Made by a program: the position numbers and the translations under genes
From: Opitutus sp. GAS368
GTDB lineage: Bacteria; Verrucomicrobiota; Verrucomicrobiia; Opitutales; Opitutaceae
Direction of reading: 5' to 3'
Length of the DNA stretch: 36,672 nucleotides
Assembly (NCBI GenBank): GCA_945903545.1
Contig: CAMDOO010000031.1
Location: 1 to 36,672, forward strand
The notes under the pieces: generated by a model
The model's input: only the letters and a program-made list of their open reading frames with translations
Told to the model about the DNA's origin: nothing
The model's database searches: none
In this document: positions 1-6,647 of the stretch, piece after piece
Numbering within the stretch: position 1 is the first letter of the stretch
How the letters are laid out: each line of letters begins with the position of its first letter

Positions 1-97
1 GGACGCAAATGACACGGCAAAACGATCGAGCTGCCCCAACCAAGGTGAACGCACTTTAAGGGGAAGTGATTCGGTCAGGCCGGAATACCCCGTTTAT

Positions 98-127
98 CAT
101 TCGCGGACATTCGCGCGATTCGCGGGC
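98..127. repeat. Iterated ATTCGCG-word repeat, single arm
   Basis: The word ATTCGCG occurs three times in 30 bp with small variations, beginning about 15 bp past the stop codon of the minus-strand gene at 142. The same word family occurs as an inverted pair at 10997-11146. No inverted partner is visible to the left within the window, but the partner could lie outside it. Confidence 0.6.
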
Positions 128-141
128 CAAACCACTCCCCG

Positions 142-945
142 TCACCGCGCCCGCGCCGCGATCCGTTCCAGCAGTGCGATGCGTTGCTCGAGGGTAACCT
201 CGTTGCGCTCCGGTGGTCGCACCAGCCGGAGCTCGGCTTCCTCCCGCACCAGCAATCCCCAGCCGGCCGGGATCTCGTGCGACGCCACGAGTTCCTCCGT
301 CTCGACCACAAGATAAAGAAACGTCGCCGCCCGCCAGCGCGCCAGCCTCGCGAACTTCGTCCCCTCGTGCAGCGCCGCCTGCGCCGCGCGCAGCTCGCGC
401 GTCACCGCCCGGTGCGTCGCGTGCCGCGTCCCGCGCAGGTCAATGCATTCGAACTCCGGGAAAAGTTCGTCGCCCTTCCGCAGGTCCGGCCGGTGCGCGC
501 CGATCAGGGCGTTCAGCTCGTCGAGCCGCACCGCCGGCTCCCGCACTTTGACGAGCGTCCGAATCTCATCCGCCGCATCGCGCCGGAAATCCGCCCGGCT
601 CGCCTTGCACTCGAACACCGCCGTGACCGCCCCCGGCCCAAGCTGCCCCGGACTCGCCGCCGCCACATCCCCCCGGTAGCCCGAGCGCGGCAGTCGCACC
701 TCTGTCGCCCCCAATCCCAGCCGGTTCGCCCGCGCCCACGTGAGCGCGAGCCGCTTCAGCACCCGATGCGCCTCGGTCTCGCCCTTGCCTGCGCCCGGCT
801 GGGACAAGTCACCCGGCACAGGACCGGCAGAAGCACGAGACGTGGAAATCTTCACGGCAGGAGGAGGAGGACGCGCCCCGCACCGTGCCACCCACGTCGC
901 CCCCAAGCAAGCGATGCCATGGAGTCGCCCGATCCCGCCGGCCAA
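142..945 (-). CDS. PD-(D/E)XK nuclease-like protein, MmcB-like
   Basis: The 267-residue product has a motif run of RGD (D93) followed by FECK (E112, K114) and SRADF. This is the D...ExK arrangement of restriction-endonuclease-fold nucleases and resembles the MmcB DNA-repair family (VEIKSSRADF-like). The C-terminal half is rich in Arg, Ala and Glu and may be a helical domain; I cannot assign it. The first 40-50 residues are proline- and glycine-rich and look non-coding, so the real start may be the GTG at 855 or another downstream codon; no Shine-Dalgarno helps decide. The gene stands alone, with a palindrome-rich gap upstream and an ATTCGCG repeat just past its stop. A DNA-processing role is inferred from the motif only. 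Confidence 0.6.
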   Translation of the reverse strand: MAGGIGRLHGIACLGATWVARCGARPPPPAVKISTSRASAGPVPGDLSQPGAGKGETEAHRVLKRLALTWARANRLGLGATEVRLPRSGYRGDVAAASPGQLGPGAVTAVFECKASRADFRRDAADEIRTLVKVREPAVRLDELNALIGAHRPDLRKGDELFPEFECIDLRGTRHATHRAVTRELRAAQAALHEGTKFARLARWRAATFLYLVVETEELVASHEIPAGWGLLVREEAELRLVRPPERNEVTLEQRIALLERIAARAR

Positions 946-967
946 TCCCCCACAGGCTCCGCCTGGA

Positions 968-986
968 TTTCACGTAATACGTGAAA
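968..986. repeat. Perfect palindrome TTTCACGTA-A-TACGTGAAA
   Basis: A 9-bp inverted repeat around one central A. It is the first of three related palindromes in this gap (others at 1017-1047 and 1094-1110). They share a TCAy...rTGA frame around a TAAT-like centre, while the intervening arm bases differ and stay complementary. It could be an operator, but the variation suggests a repeat family. Confidence 0.75.
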
Positions 987-1016
987 ACTGCGCCCCGCGC
1001 CCCGCCGGCGGCCTAG

Positions 1017-1047
1017 CCAGAGTTTCATCTATTAAATGAAACTCTGG
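1017..1047. repeat. Inverted repeat, 12-bp arms, related to 968-986
   Basis: The arm CCAGAGTTTCAT (1017-1028) and its exact complement ATGAAACTCTGG (1036-1047) flank a 7-nt AT-rich loop. The core read on the other strand, TTTCATTTAATAGATGAAA, matches the architecture of the palindrome at 968-986 with compensated arm changes. Confidence 0.75.
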
Positions 1048-1093
1048 TGCGTCCCGGGACGGAGGGAACACCTGCCAGGGCTCCGTCCAACAG

Positions 1094-1110
1094 GTCACGG
1101 AATGCGTGAC
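1094..1110. repeat. Inverted repeat GTCACG-N5-CGTGAC
   Basis: A 6-bp perfect inverted repeat with a GAATG spacer, third member of the palindrome series in this gap. A further 10-bp palindrome, GTCCCGGGAC, sits at 1051-1060. Confidence 0.6.
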
Positions 1111-1116
1111 ATGCTG

Positions 1117-1157
1117 GGTAGGGCCCGGTCGGCAAGACCGGTGCTGTCTTGCCGTAG
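1117..1157. repeat. GGTAGGG-type palindromic repeat
   Basis: It begins with the word GGTAGGG and contains a perfect 9-bp stem, CGGCAAGAC (1130-1138) and GTCTTGCCG (1146-1154), around a 7-nt loop. The same GGTAGGG/CCCTACC words border palindromes at 12430-12479 and 20695-20783, with a related GTAGGGGCC form on the minus strand at 27767-27791. Confidence 0.65.
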
Positions 1158-1203
1158 GACGGGAAAGCTGGCCCGCTTGGGCGCCCCTTTCATCCCCGAC
1201 GCC

Positions 1204-1350
1204 ATGCCTGCTGAAAGTTACCTCGAGCTGGTCATCCGCGAAATGCAGCGCACCAAGATCATGGCCGACCGTGCCATCACGCAGCAGCTCGCCGGCTCGA
1301 ACTGGCAGAGCCTGACCATTCCGCTCGGCGGCTCAGCGGCCTTTGACTAG
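1204..1350 (+). pseudogene. N-terminal fragment of a DUF1572/DinB-like protein
   Basis: The 48 codons from the ATG at 1204 read SYLELVIREMQRTK followed by IMADRAITQ. This resembles, from memory, the first helix of DUF1572/DinB-like proteins, which are normally about 160-180 residues. The rest of the domain, including the expected histidine ligands, is absent and the frame ends at 1348-1350. The same frame extends upstream to 1036, but that part runs through palindromic repeats and is unlikely to be coding. I read this as a decayed remnant; a short genuine peptide cannot be excluded. Confidence 0.45.
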
Positions 1351-1409
1351 GCGCCGCGGAAATACCTTCCCAAAACCAAAGCCTAGGCCCTGGCGCCCGC
1401 CACCACCCG

Positions 1410-1760
1410 ATGCGCATTACCAGGATCAGCACCTTCGCCCTTGCGTTGCCGCAGACCACGCTCATCGCGCCATGGGGCTGCCAGGTGTTCAAGGTCGGAG
1501 GCAAGGTGTTCATCATCCTTTCGCATGACGGCGACCTCGCCGGCGGGATCTCGCTCCAGAGCACGCCGGAGGAATTCGACGCGCTGGTGCAGCGCGACGG
1601 CTTCATCCAGGCGCCCTACTGCGCCAAGCGCCTTTGGTTTCGCCTCGAGGATCCGACGCTTGTTCCCGGGCCGGAACTGCAGTTCCTCATCCGCCGCAGC
1701 TACGACCTCGTGGTCGCGAAGCTGCCGAAGCAGGTAGAGGCGGCGATCCGCAGTGCCTGA
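1410..1760 (+). CDS. MmcQ/YjbR family protein
   Basis: The 116-residue product has the hallmarks of the MmcQ/YjbR (CyaY-like fold) family: an N-terminal LALPQTT followed by an aromatic PWG, then FKVGGKVF, and a C-terminal W-containing segment ending in a helix of the form IRRSYDLVVAKLPK. Length matches the usual 110-120 residues. Members are described as DNA-binding-like proteins, but the biochemical role is not established. It is a single plus-strand gene between a gene fragment and the DUF1801 gene; no operon is evident. The start at ATG 1410 places the family motif at the normal distance from the N-terminus. There is no Shine-Dalgarno. Confidence 0.8.
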   Translation: MRITRISTFALALPQTTLIAPWGCQVFKVGGKVFIILSHDGDLAGGISLQSTPEEFDALVQRDGFIQAPYCAKRLWFRLEDPTLVPGPELQFLIRRSYDLVVAKLPKQVEAAIRSA

Positions 1761-1868
1761 AGCCGGTCCGAGCCAGGCGAGAGTCCAGAGCGGAGAGCCG
1801 GAGTCTCGGAGTTAGCTTCAAATCAGGGGCTTCGAAGCTCATCCCTGAGCTGCCTCCGCGCTTCCGAC

Positions 1869-1905
1869 TTCAGCGTTGAGCGTTCAGCTTCGAACGTTGA
1901 GCTTT
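1869..1905. repeat. Iterated CGTTGAGC/CGTTCAGC-word repeat
   Basis: The word CGTTGAGC is repeated with variations three to four times ahead of the DUF1801 gene. A related set of GTCGAGAG/GTTGAGAG words appears at 2610-2640, on the other side of the same gene. The two sets flank the gene but are not clean inverted partners. Confidence 0.5.
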
Positions 1906-1943
1906 CCCCGGCTCCCCCCCGTTTCGTCGAGCCCATCCCGCCC

Positions 1944-2585
1944 ATGCAAGCTGCCGACTCCCTCCCCCGCACCATCGACGAGTACATCGCGGGCTTCCCG
2001 CCCTCAGTCCGACCCATCCTGAACAAGGTTCGGGCCACGATCCGCCGGGCCGCGCCCCGCGCCACCGAGGCGATCAAGTACCGGCTGCCCACCTTCATGC
2101 TGCACGGAAACCTCGTCCATTTCGGCGCGTTCAAGAAACACCTCGGCTTCTATGCGACCCCGACGGGCAACGCCCAGTTCCGTACCGAGCTCGCGGCCTA
2201 CCAAGGGGCCAAGGGCTCCGTTCAGTTCCCGTTCGATCGTCCGATCCCCTACGGCCTCATCACCCGCATGGTGCGCTTCCGCATGGAGGAGAACACCGCC
2301 CGGGCCGGGGCGAAACAGAAACCCGCCGCCACCTCGGCGCCCAAGGTGAAAACCACCATTCGGACTGTCCTCCATCGCGGCGGCAGCCTCTGGGCCAAGG
2401 GCCCAATGAGAGGCAAGACCATGACCGGCTACTGGGAGTGGTTTCGCCAGGACGGCACCAAGCTCCGCTCCGGCCATTTCGCCGCCGGCAAGCAGACTGG
2501 CGTGTGGACCACCTACGATCGCCAGGGAAAGGTCCACAAGGTGACGGACTTGAAGCCGCGGAAGAAAACGCCCGTCCGCGCCTAG
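1944..2585 (+). CDS. DUF1801 (YdhG-like) protein with YwqK/MORN-like C-terminus
   Basis: Residues about 7-120 match the DUF1801/YdhG family: TIDEYIAGFPPSVRPIL, then APRATEAIKYRLPTF, a FGAFKKHLGFY segment and IRFPFDxPIPY-like sequence (here VQFPFDRPIPYGLI). Residues about 140-200 are different, with GTYTGYWEWFRQDGTK-like text (here MTGYWEWFRQDGTKLRSG and GVWTTYDRQGK), the pattern of YwqK/MORN-type beta-hairpin repeats. The two halves are joined by a basic, Ala/Pro/Lys-rich linker. DUF1801 members have no settled function and the YwqK-like half is often labelled an antitoxin without proof. It stands between iterated-word repeats and is probably transcribed alone. Confidence 0.78.
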   Translation: MQAADSLPRTIDEYIAGFPPSVRPILNKVRATIRRAAPRATEAIKYRLPTFMLHGNLVHFGAFKKHLGFYATPTGNAQFRTELAAYQGAKGSVQFPFDRPIPYGLITRMVRFRMEENTARAGAKQKPAATSAPKVKTTIRTVLHRGGSLWAKGPMRGKTMTGYWEWFRQDGTKLRSGHFAAGKQTGVWTTYDRQGKVHKVTDLKPRKKTPVRA

Positions 2586-2609
2586 GGCTCGGGCGCCGCC
2601 GGATTCATG

Positions 2610-2640
2610 CCGTCGAGCGTCGAGAGTTGAGAGTCGAGAG
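2610..2640. repeat. Iterated GTCGAGAG-word repeat
   Basis: Four variants of GTCGAG/GTTGAG follow one another about 25 bp after the DUF1801 stop codon. The composition is unlike the flanking coding DNA and resembles the words at 1869-1905. Confidence 0.5.
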
Positions 2641-2728
2641 CTGGAACGCGGAGCCACTCCCGCACCGCGGTATTCGGACTGGCCTCCAGCGGCGCCAAAC
2701 GCCAGACCAGCAGCCACCCCCCGACCGC

Positions 2729-3604
2729 ATGAGCCCGACCCCGCCTCGCGTGACCTGCCCGAAGCTCCGGCTTCCCCGCCTCTGCCTGGCCCTCCTGGGC
2801 CTCGCTTTCGCCCTGACCCCGCTCACCGCCACCCGGGCAGCGGAGCCCGCCGCGCCCCTGCGCATCTTTCTCCGCGGCGGCCAAAAGACCCACGGGCCGG
2901 CCACGAACGGCCTGCACGACAGCCCGACGTGGCTCAAGGAATGGCAACCCCTCCTGGCGGCACGGGGCGCGCAGGTGACCGCGGCCCCGCGCTTTCCCAC
3001 GGCGGAGGAACTGGAGCAGACCGACGTCCTCGTCCTGTTCGCGCCCGACGCCGGGACCATCCTCGGCGAGCAACGCGCGAACCTGGAAAAATTTCTGAAA
3101 CGCGGCGGCGGCATTACCTCACTCCACCAAGCGCTGGTGGCCGGCCGGGATCCCCAGTGGTTCAAGGGCATCGTGGGCGGATCGTGGGAAAACGGGGTCG
3201 CCAAGTATTTCGAGGGCCCAAACACCTACTACTACGTCAACCCGGAGCACCCCATCACGAAGGGCGCGGCCAACTTCACGATCGACGACGAGGTCTACTG
3301 GGACCTGCACCTGATGCCGAATGCACAGATCCTCGCCTCCAGCATGCAGCCAGTCCGTCCCGCCCGCGGCGCCCCGGCCCCCGCCGAGCCCGCGATCGGC
3401 AAACTCATCCCGCAGATCTGGGTCTATGAGAACCAGCTCGAGGGCGGCACGCCTTACCGCGCCTTCGTTTCCCTGCTCGGCCACCACTTCAGCACCTTCT
3501 CCTCGCCCCATGTGCGCGCCGTGGTCCTCCGCGGCATCGCCTGGGCCGGCCGGCGGGACGCCGACCTGCTGACCACGCCCGAGGAAGTGGCCGCGTTGAA
3601 ATAA
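2729..3604 (+). CDS. ThuA-like domain protein, secreted
   Basis: The 291-residue product from ATG 2729 starts with a basic stretch and a hydrophobic core (LCLALLGLAFALTPL) ending in TRAAEPA, a good Sec signal peptide of about 35 residues. The mature part has the ThuA/glutamine-amidotransferase-like features: FLRGGQKTHGPATN, DVLVLFAPDAG, a GGGITSLHQAL turn, VNPEHPITKG, and a final VSLLGHHFSTFSSPHVRAVVLRGIAWAGRR. In ThuA-type trehalose-utilisation proteins the HHF...RGIAW block is typical. The substrate is unknown; an envelope role in sugar handling is inferred. The longer frame back to 2438 overlaps the DUF1801 gene and is rejected. The next frame, the VOC fragment, begins 16 bp downstream. 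Confidence 0.85.
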   Translation: MSPTPPRVTCPKLRLPRLCLALLGLAFALTPLTATRAAEPAAPLRIFLRGGQKTHGPATNGLHDSPTWLKEWQPLLAARGAQVTAAPRFPTAEELEQTDVLVLFAPDAGTILGEQRANLEKFLKRGGGITSLHQALVAGRDPQWFKGIVGGSWENGVAKYFEGPNTYYYVNPEHPITKGAANFTIDDEVYWDLHLMPNAQILASSMQPVRPARGAPAPAEPAIGKLIPQIWVYENQLEGGTPYRAFVSLLGHHFSTFSSPHVRAVVLRGIAWAGRRDADLLTTPEEVAALK

Positions 3605-3620
3605 CCCCTGGGCTCCGGCC

Positions 3621-3962
3621 ATGAATCCCGCGCTGCCGCTCTCCGATCTCGGCCAGATCGCCCTTACCGTCAGCGACGTCGCCGCGCCGAAAAAGTTCTA
3701 CCACCAGCTGCTTGGCCTGAAGCTCCGTGACGATCCGGGACCGAACCGCGCGTCCCTCGTCGCCGGTGACATCCGCCGCATGCTCACCAGCAAGGGCGGC
3801 GCCAAAGCCATGGGGAAAGGCTCCGCCCGGTACTTCCGCACTCCCTCCCACGCCGAGACCTATTCCACCCTGGATCGTGGGCGTGTGGGGACACACGCCC
3901 CTGCCGCGGCAAACACCGAGCGGCTGAAATCCGGTCCGCCGCCAGCGGGCCACGGCCGTTAA
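3621..3962 (+). pseudogene. Truncated VOC/glyoxalase-family gene
   Basis: The first 80 or so codons read as a VOC superfamily start: LGQIALTVSDVAAPKKFYHQLLGLKL, then LVAGDIRRMLTSKGG, MGKGSARYFRTP and AETYSTLDRGRV. Compared with normal members, the segment before LVAGDIRRMLT is shortened and everything after the ATYxALxxRGV-like helix is missing. At that point the DNA enters a perfect palindrome (3879-3900) and the remaining residues to the stop at 3962 are unrelated. The missing C-terminus carries the last metal ligand and a beta-strand of the fold, so the product should be inactive. I read this as a gene cut by, or decayed around, a repeat. Confidence 0.65.
3879..3900. repeat. Perfect palindrome inside the VOC remnant
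   Basis: The stem GGGCGTGTG (3879-3887) and its complement CACACGCCC (3892-3900) surround a GGGA loop. It lies exactly where similarity to VOC proteins ends, so it may mark an insertion or deletion junction. Confidence 0.75.
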
Positions 3963-4027
3963 ATCTCCGCGGCACTTCCGGTTGTTCCTTGGCGTCACCC
4001 GGGGAAGCGTTTTTCCTTCCGGCCAAC

Positions 4028-5359
4028 GTGTCTTCACCGTCCTCTCCCGCCATCTCCCCGCCTGCCCGCCCCCTGTCGCTCGGCGTGATCTTCCTCACGC
4101 TGTACATCGACCTGATCGGCTTCTCGATCATCTTCCCACTCGGGCCGGACCTGCTGACGCACTACCTGAACCTCGAGGGCACGACCGGCGCGCTCGGCTG
4201 GATGCTCGGCCAGGTCAACGCCCTTGCCCGCAGCTTTGGGATCGAGAGTTACGCGCCAGTGCTCTTCGGCGGCGTGCTGAGTTCAGTCTTCTCCATTCTC
4301 CAGTTCATCTTCGCGCCCTTCTGGGGCTCCGTCTCCGACCGCCGCGGCCGCCGCGGAGTGCTGATGCTCTCGGTCGCCGGCACCGCCGCCGGCTACTTCC
4401 TTTGGCTCGTCAGCGGCTCGTTCTGGCTTTTCCTCGTCTCCCGCATCGTGAGCGGCGCCTTCAGCGGCAACATCTCGGTCGCCACGGCCGCCGTGGCGGA
4501 CGTCACCACCCGGGCCGAGCGTTCCAAGGCCATGGGCATCGTCGGCGCCGCCTTCGGGCTCGGCCTCGTCACCGGCCCTGGCATCGGGGCTTTTGCGGCG
4601 CGCTTCAACCTCCTCGATTCGTATCCGTCGCTCGCCCGCTTTGGCATCAACCCCTTCTCGGTCCCCGCGCTCATCGCGCTCGGCCTTTGTGTGCTGAACT
4701 TGGTCTGGATCCAGCGGCGCTTCAAGGAGACCCTCTCCGTCGCCACCCGCGAGGAGTCCCTGGAACCCCGCCTGCGCAACCCGATCAGCGCCATCCTTGG
4801 GCTCGGCAACCCCGCCCTGCGCCGCGCCAACCTGGTGGCCTTCGTTTTCTCCGTCGCCTTCGTGGCCATGGAATCCTCGCTCACCTTCCTCGCCACGCGG
4901 CGCTTCGGCTATTCCTCCTGGGAGAACGGCCTGCTCCTGGGTTTCCTCGGCATCTGCGCGGTGGTCACGCAGGGCTACATTGTCCGCAAGCTGCTCGTCC
5001 GGATGGAGGAGATCCGGGTGCTCATGACCGGCCTCGCCCTCACCACCGTGGGCCTGCTGATGGTCGGTTTTGCCCAACAGCCGTGGCTGCTCTACTCCGG
5101 CATCGCCGTGCTCGCCGCCGGCGCCGGCCTCGTGAACCCCGCCACCTCCGGCCTGATCTCCCTGTACGCCGGCCCGGCCGAGCAGGGCCGCGTGCTCGGC
5201 ATCTTCCGGTCCCTCGGCTCGCTCTCCCGCGCGATCACCCCGGTGTGCGCCGGCATCCTCTTCTGGTGGCGCGGTGGCGCGAGCGTGTTCGTCGCCGGCG
5301 CGGCGATGTCCCTCGTTTCCCTGTTCCTCTGCGCCGCCCTGCCCAAGCCGGTGAAATGA
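4028..5359 (+). CDS. MFS transporter (TCR/Tet-like)
   Basis: The product has about 12 hydrophobic segments. After the first (LGVIFLTLYIDLIGFSIIFPL) comes an extended loop, then FAPFWGSVSDRRGRRGVLML, the classic motif A loop between TM2 and TM3 (G-x-x-D-R-x-G-R). The second half repeats the architecture with a weaker motif A. Overall it looks like the tetracycline-resistance/drug-H+ antiporter branch, but the substrate is unknown. GTG 4028 gives 443 residues beginning SSPSSPA before TM1; a TTG at 3989 is an alternative. It overlaps the next gene by ATGA, so the two are translationally coupled and the transporter may serve the same envelope process as the downstream lipoprotein. Confidence 0.85.
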   Translation: MSSPSSPAISPPARPLSLGVIFLTLYIDLIGFSIIFPLGPDLLTHYLNLEGTTGALGWMLGQVNALARSFGIESYAPVLFGGVLSSVFSILQFIFAPFWGSVSDRRGRRGVLMLSVAGTAAGYFLWLVSGSFWLFLVSRIVSGAFSGNISVATAAVADVTTRAERSKAMGIVGAAFGLGLVTGPGIGAFAARFNLLDSYPSLARFGINPFSVPALIALGLCVLNLVWIQRRFKETLSVATREESLEPRLRNPISAILGLGNPALRRANLVAFVFSVAFVAMESSLTFLATRRFGYSSWENGLLLGFLGICAVVTQGYIVRKLLVRMEEIRVLMTGLALTTVGLLMVGFAQQPWLLYSGIAVLAAGAGLVNPATSGLISLYAGPAEQGRVLGIFRSLGSLSRAITPVCAGILFWWRGGASVFVAGAAMSLVSLFLCAALPKPVK

Positions 5360-6552
5360 CCCCGAGCCTGCGTCGCACCACCGTCTGCCTTCTTGCCGCC
5401 GCCGGCCTGCTGCTGGCGGCGGGTTGCACCAGCATCCGCTCCGCCATCTCGCGGCCGGGCACCACACGGCTTTCCGAGCCGCTGGTGGTCCTGCCTGCCG
5501 AGCGCCACGGCAACCTCCTGCTCCTCGAGGTGAAATGGGACCGCTCGGGCCCGTACCGCTTCCTCATCGACACCGGATCCTCGGCCACGCTCGTCTCCCC
5601 CGATTTCGCCAAGCGTTACGGCCAGAAATCCACCCAGCCAGCCGCCACCCCGGATGTGGTCGTCGGCACCTCCCGGGGCAACACCCGCACCCTGCCCTCC
5701 ACGACCGTCAGCCGGATCGAGCTCGGTGACGCCCGCTTCGACGAGGTTCCCGCCCTGATCCTCGACTGCGAGCCCCTCTCCCTTGCGCTTGGCGTCAAGG
5801 TGGACGGCATCCTTGGCTTTCCGCTATTCCGCGAAACCGTGCTCACCCTCGACTACCCTGCGTCGCAAGTGCGACTCGCCCGCCAGACTCCGGACCACGA
5901 CCGGCCGGGCACGACGATCCCCTTCAATAATCTCCGCAAGATCCCCTCGATCCCGACTCGGGTGGGCGACGCTTCCCCGCTCGTCCTGATCGATTCCGGC
6001 AGCGATGGCCCCCTGAGCCTCAACCCGGTCGGGCTCGACCTGAAATTTGCCGTCCCGCCCCGGCCAGGTGGCATCGTCAACACCCTCACCGGTGATGAGC
6101 CGCGGACGTTCGCCCGGCTGGCCGGTGACGTCCGGATCGGCGACGTGACCCTCGACCGGCCCGTCACCCAGCTCACCGACGGCCTTTCCGCGATCGGCGG
6201 CGGCGTGCTGCAGAATTTCACCGTGACGTTCGACCAGGCGCACAACGAGGTGACCTTTTTCCGCGGCGCCGCCGGGGCGGTCACGATGTCGCCGCTGCGG
6301 AGCCCCGGCCTGAGCTTCACCAACAAGGGCGTGTACTGGCAGGTGGCCGGGGTGATCCCCCATTCACCCGCCGCCACCTCGGCGATCCAGCCGGGCGACC
6401 TCGTGGTGCGGATCGACGGCGAGCCCATCAGCCAGTGGAACCGCCGGCGCTTCGACATCCTCGTGGCCTCGGCCCGCGAGGTGACCTACACCCTGCAGAA
6501 CGGGACCCGCGAAACCCACGTGACCGTGGCGACGTACGAGCTGGTGCCGTAG
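5356..6552 (+). CDS. Retropepsin-like aspartic protease lipoprotein with PDZ domain
   Basis: The 398-residue product begins with a basic N-terminus and hydrophobic run ending in the lipobox LAAGC (C24), so it should be a lipoprotein. Two aspartic-protease half-sites are seen: IDTGSS (D72) and IDSGSD (D213), each within the expected hydrophobic-hydrophobic-DTG/DSG context, followed by GILGFPLF between them. Residues about 320-395 form a PDZ-like domain (FTNKGVYWQV, AGVIPHSPAATSAIQPGDLVVRIDG). This is the double-domain, single-chain arrangement of bacterial aspartyl proteases joined to PDZ. Substrate unknown. It overlaps the MFS gene by 4 bp. The stop codon TAG lies inside a perfect 25-bp palindrome. 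Confidence 0.85.
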   Translation: MTPSLRRTTVCLLAAAGLLLAAGCTSIRSAISRPGTTRLSEPLVVLPAERHGNLLLLEVKWDRSGPYRFLIDTGSSATLVSPDFAKRYGQKSTQPAATPDVVVGTSRGNTRTLPSTTVSRIELGDARFDEVPALILDCEPLSLALGVKVDGILGFPLFRETVLTLDYPASQVRLARQTPDHDRPGTTIPFNNLRKIPSIPTRVGDASPLVLIDSGSDGPLSLNPVGLDLKFAVPPRPGGIVNTLTGDEPRTFARLAGDVRIGDVTLDRPVTQLTDGLSAIGGGVLQNFTVTFDQAHNEVTFFRGAAGAVTMSPLRSPGLSFTNKGVYWQVAGVIPHSPAATSAIQPGDLVVRIDGEPISQWNRRRFDILVASAREVTYTLQNGTRETHVTVATYELVP

Positions 6553-6573
6553 CGCGGCGCGGCGCCGCGCTAC
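6549..6573. terminator. Palindromic terminator containing the protease stop codon
   Basis: A perfect 12-1-12 palindrome starting GTAGCGCGGCGC. The TAG stop codon of the upstream gene (6550-6552) is part of the left arm. It sits between convergent genes and can fold on either transcript. There is no T-tract, so terminator activity is inferred. Confidence 0.6.
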
Positions 6574-6576
6574 GCA

Positions 6577-6647
6577 GTTTAAGCCTGAAGTTTAAGTTTA
6601 AGGCCGGAGTCCGATCCGACACTTCAACTTCCAACTTAAACTTCAAC
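6577..6647. repeat. GTTTAAG-word inverted repeat between convergent genes
   Basis: The left arm (6577-6602) iterates AGTTTAAG/TGAAGTTTAAG; the right arm (6621-6647) iterates ACTTCAACTT/AACTTAAACTT. Within them TGAAGTTTAAGTT (6586-6598) has an exact complement at 6633-6645. The rsmB stop codon (6643-6645) lies within the right arm, so the repeat supplies the end of that reading frame. Confidence 0.75.

Noticed and set aside
98-127. Possible CRISPR-like array
   Set aside because: The iterated words are adjacent, without unique spacers of constant length, here and in all other repeats seen.
3982-6552. An 856-codon plus-strand open frame covering the MFS transporter and the aspartic protease
   Set aside because: The first 450 codons are in the wrong frame for the MFS protein and have no sensible protein sequence; the protease starts at ATG 5356 with its own signal peptide and lipobox.
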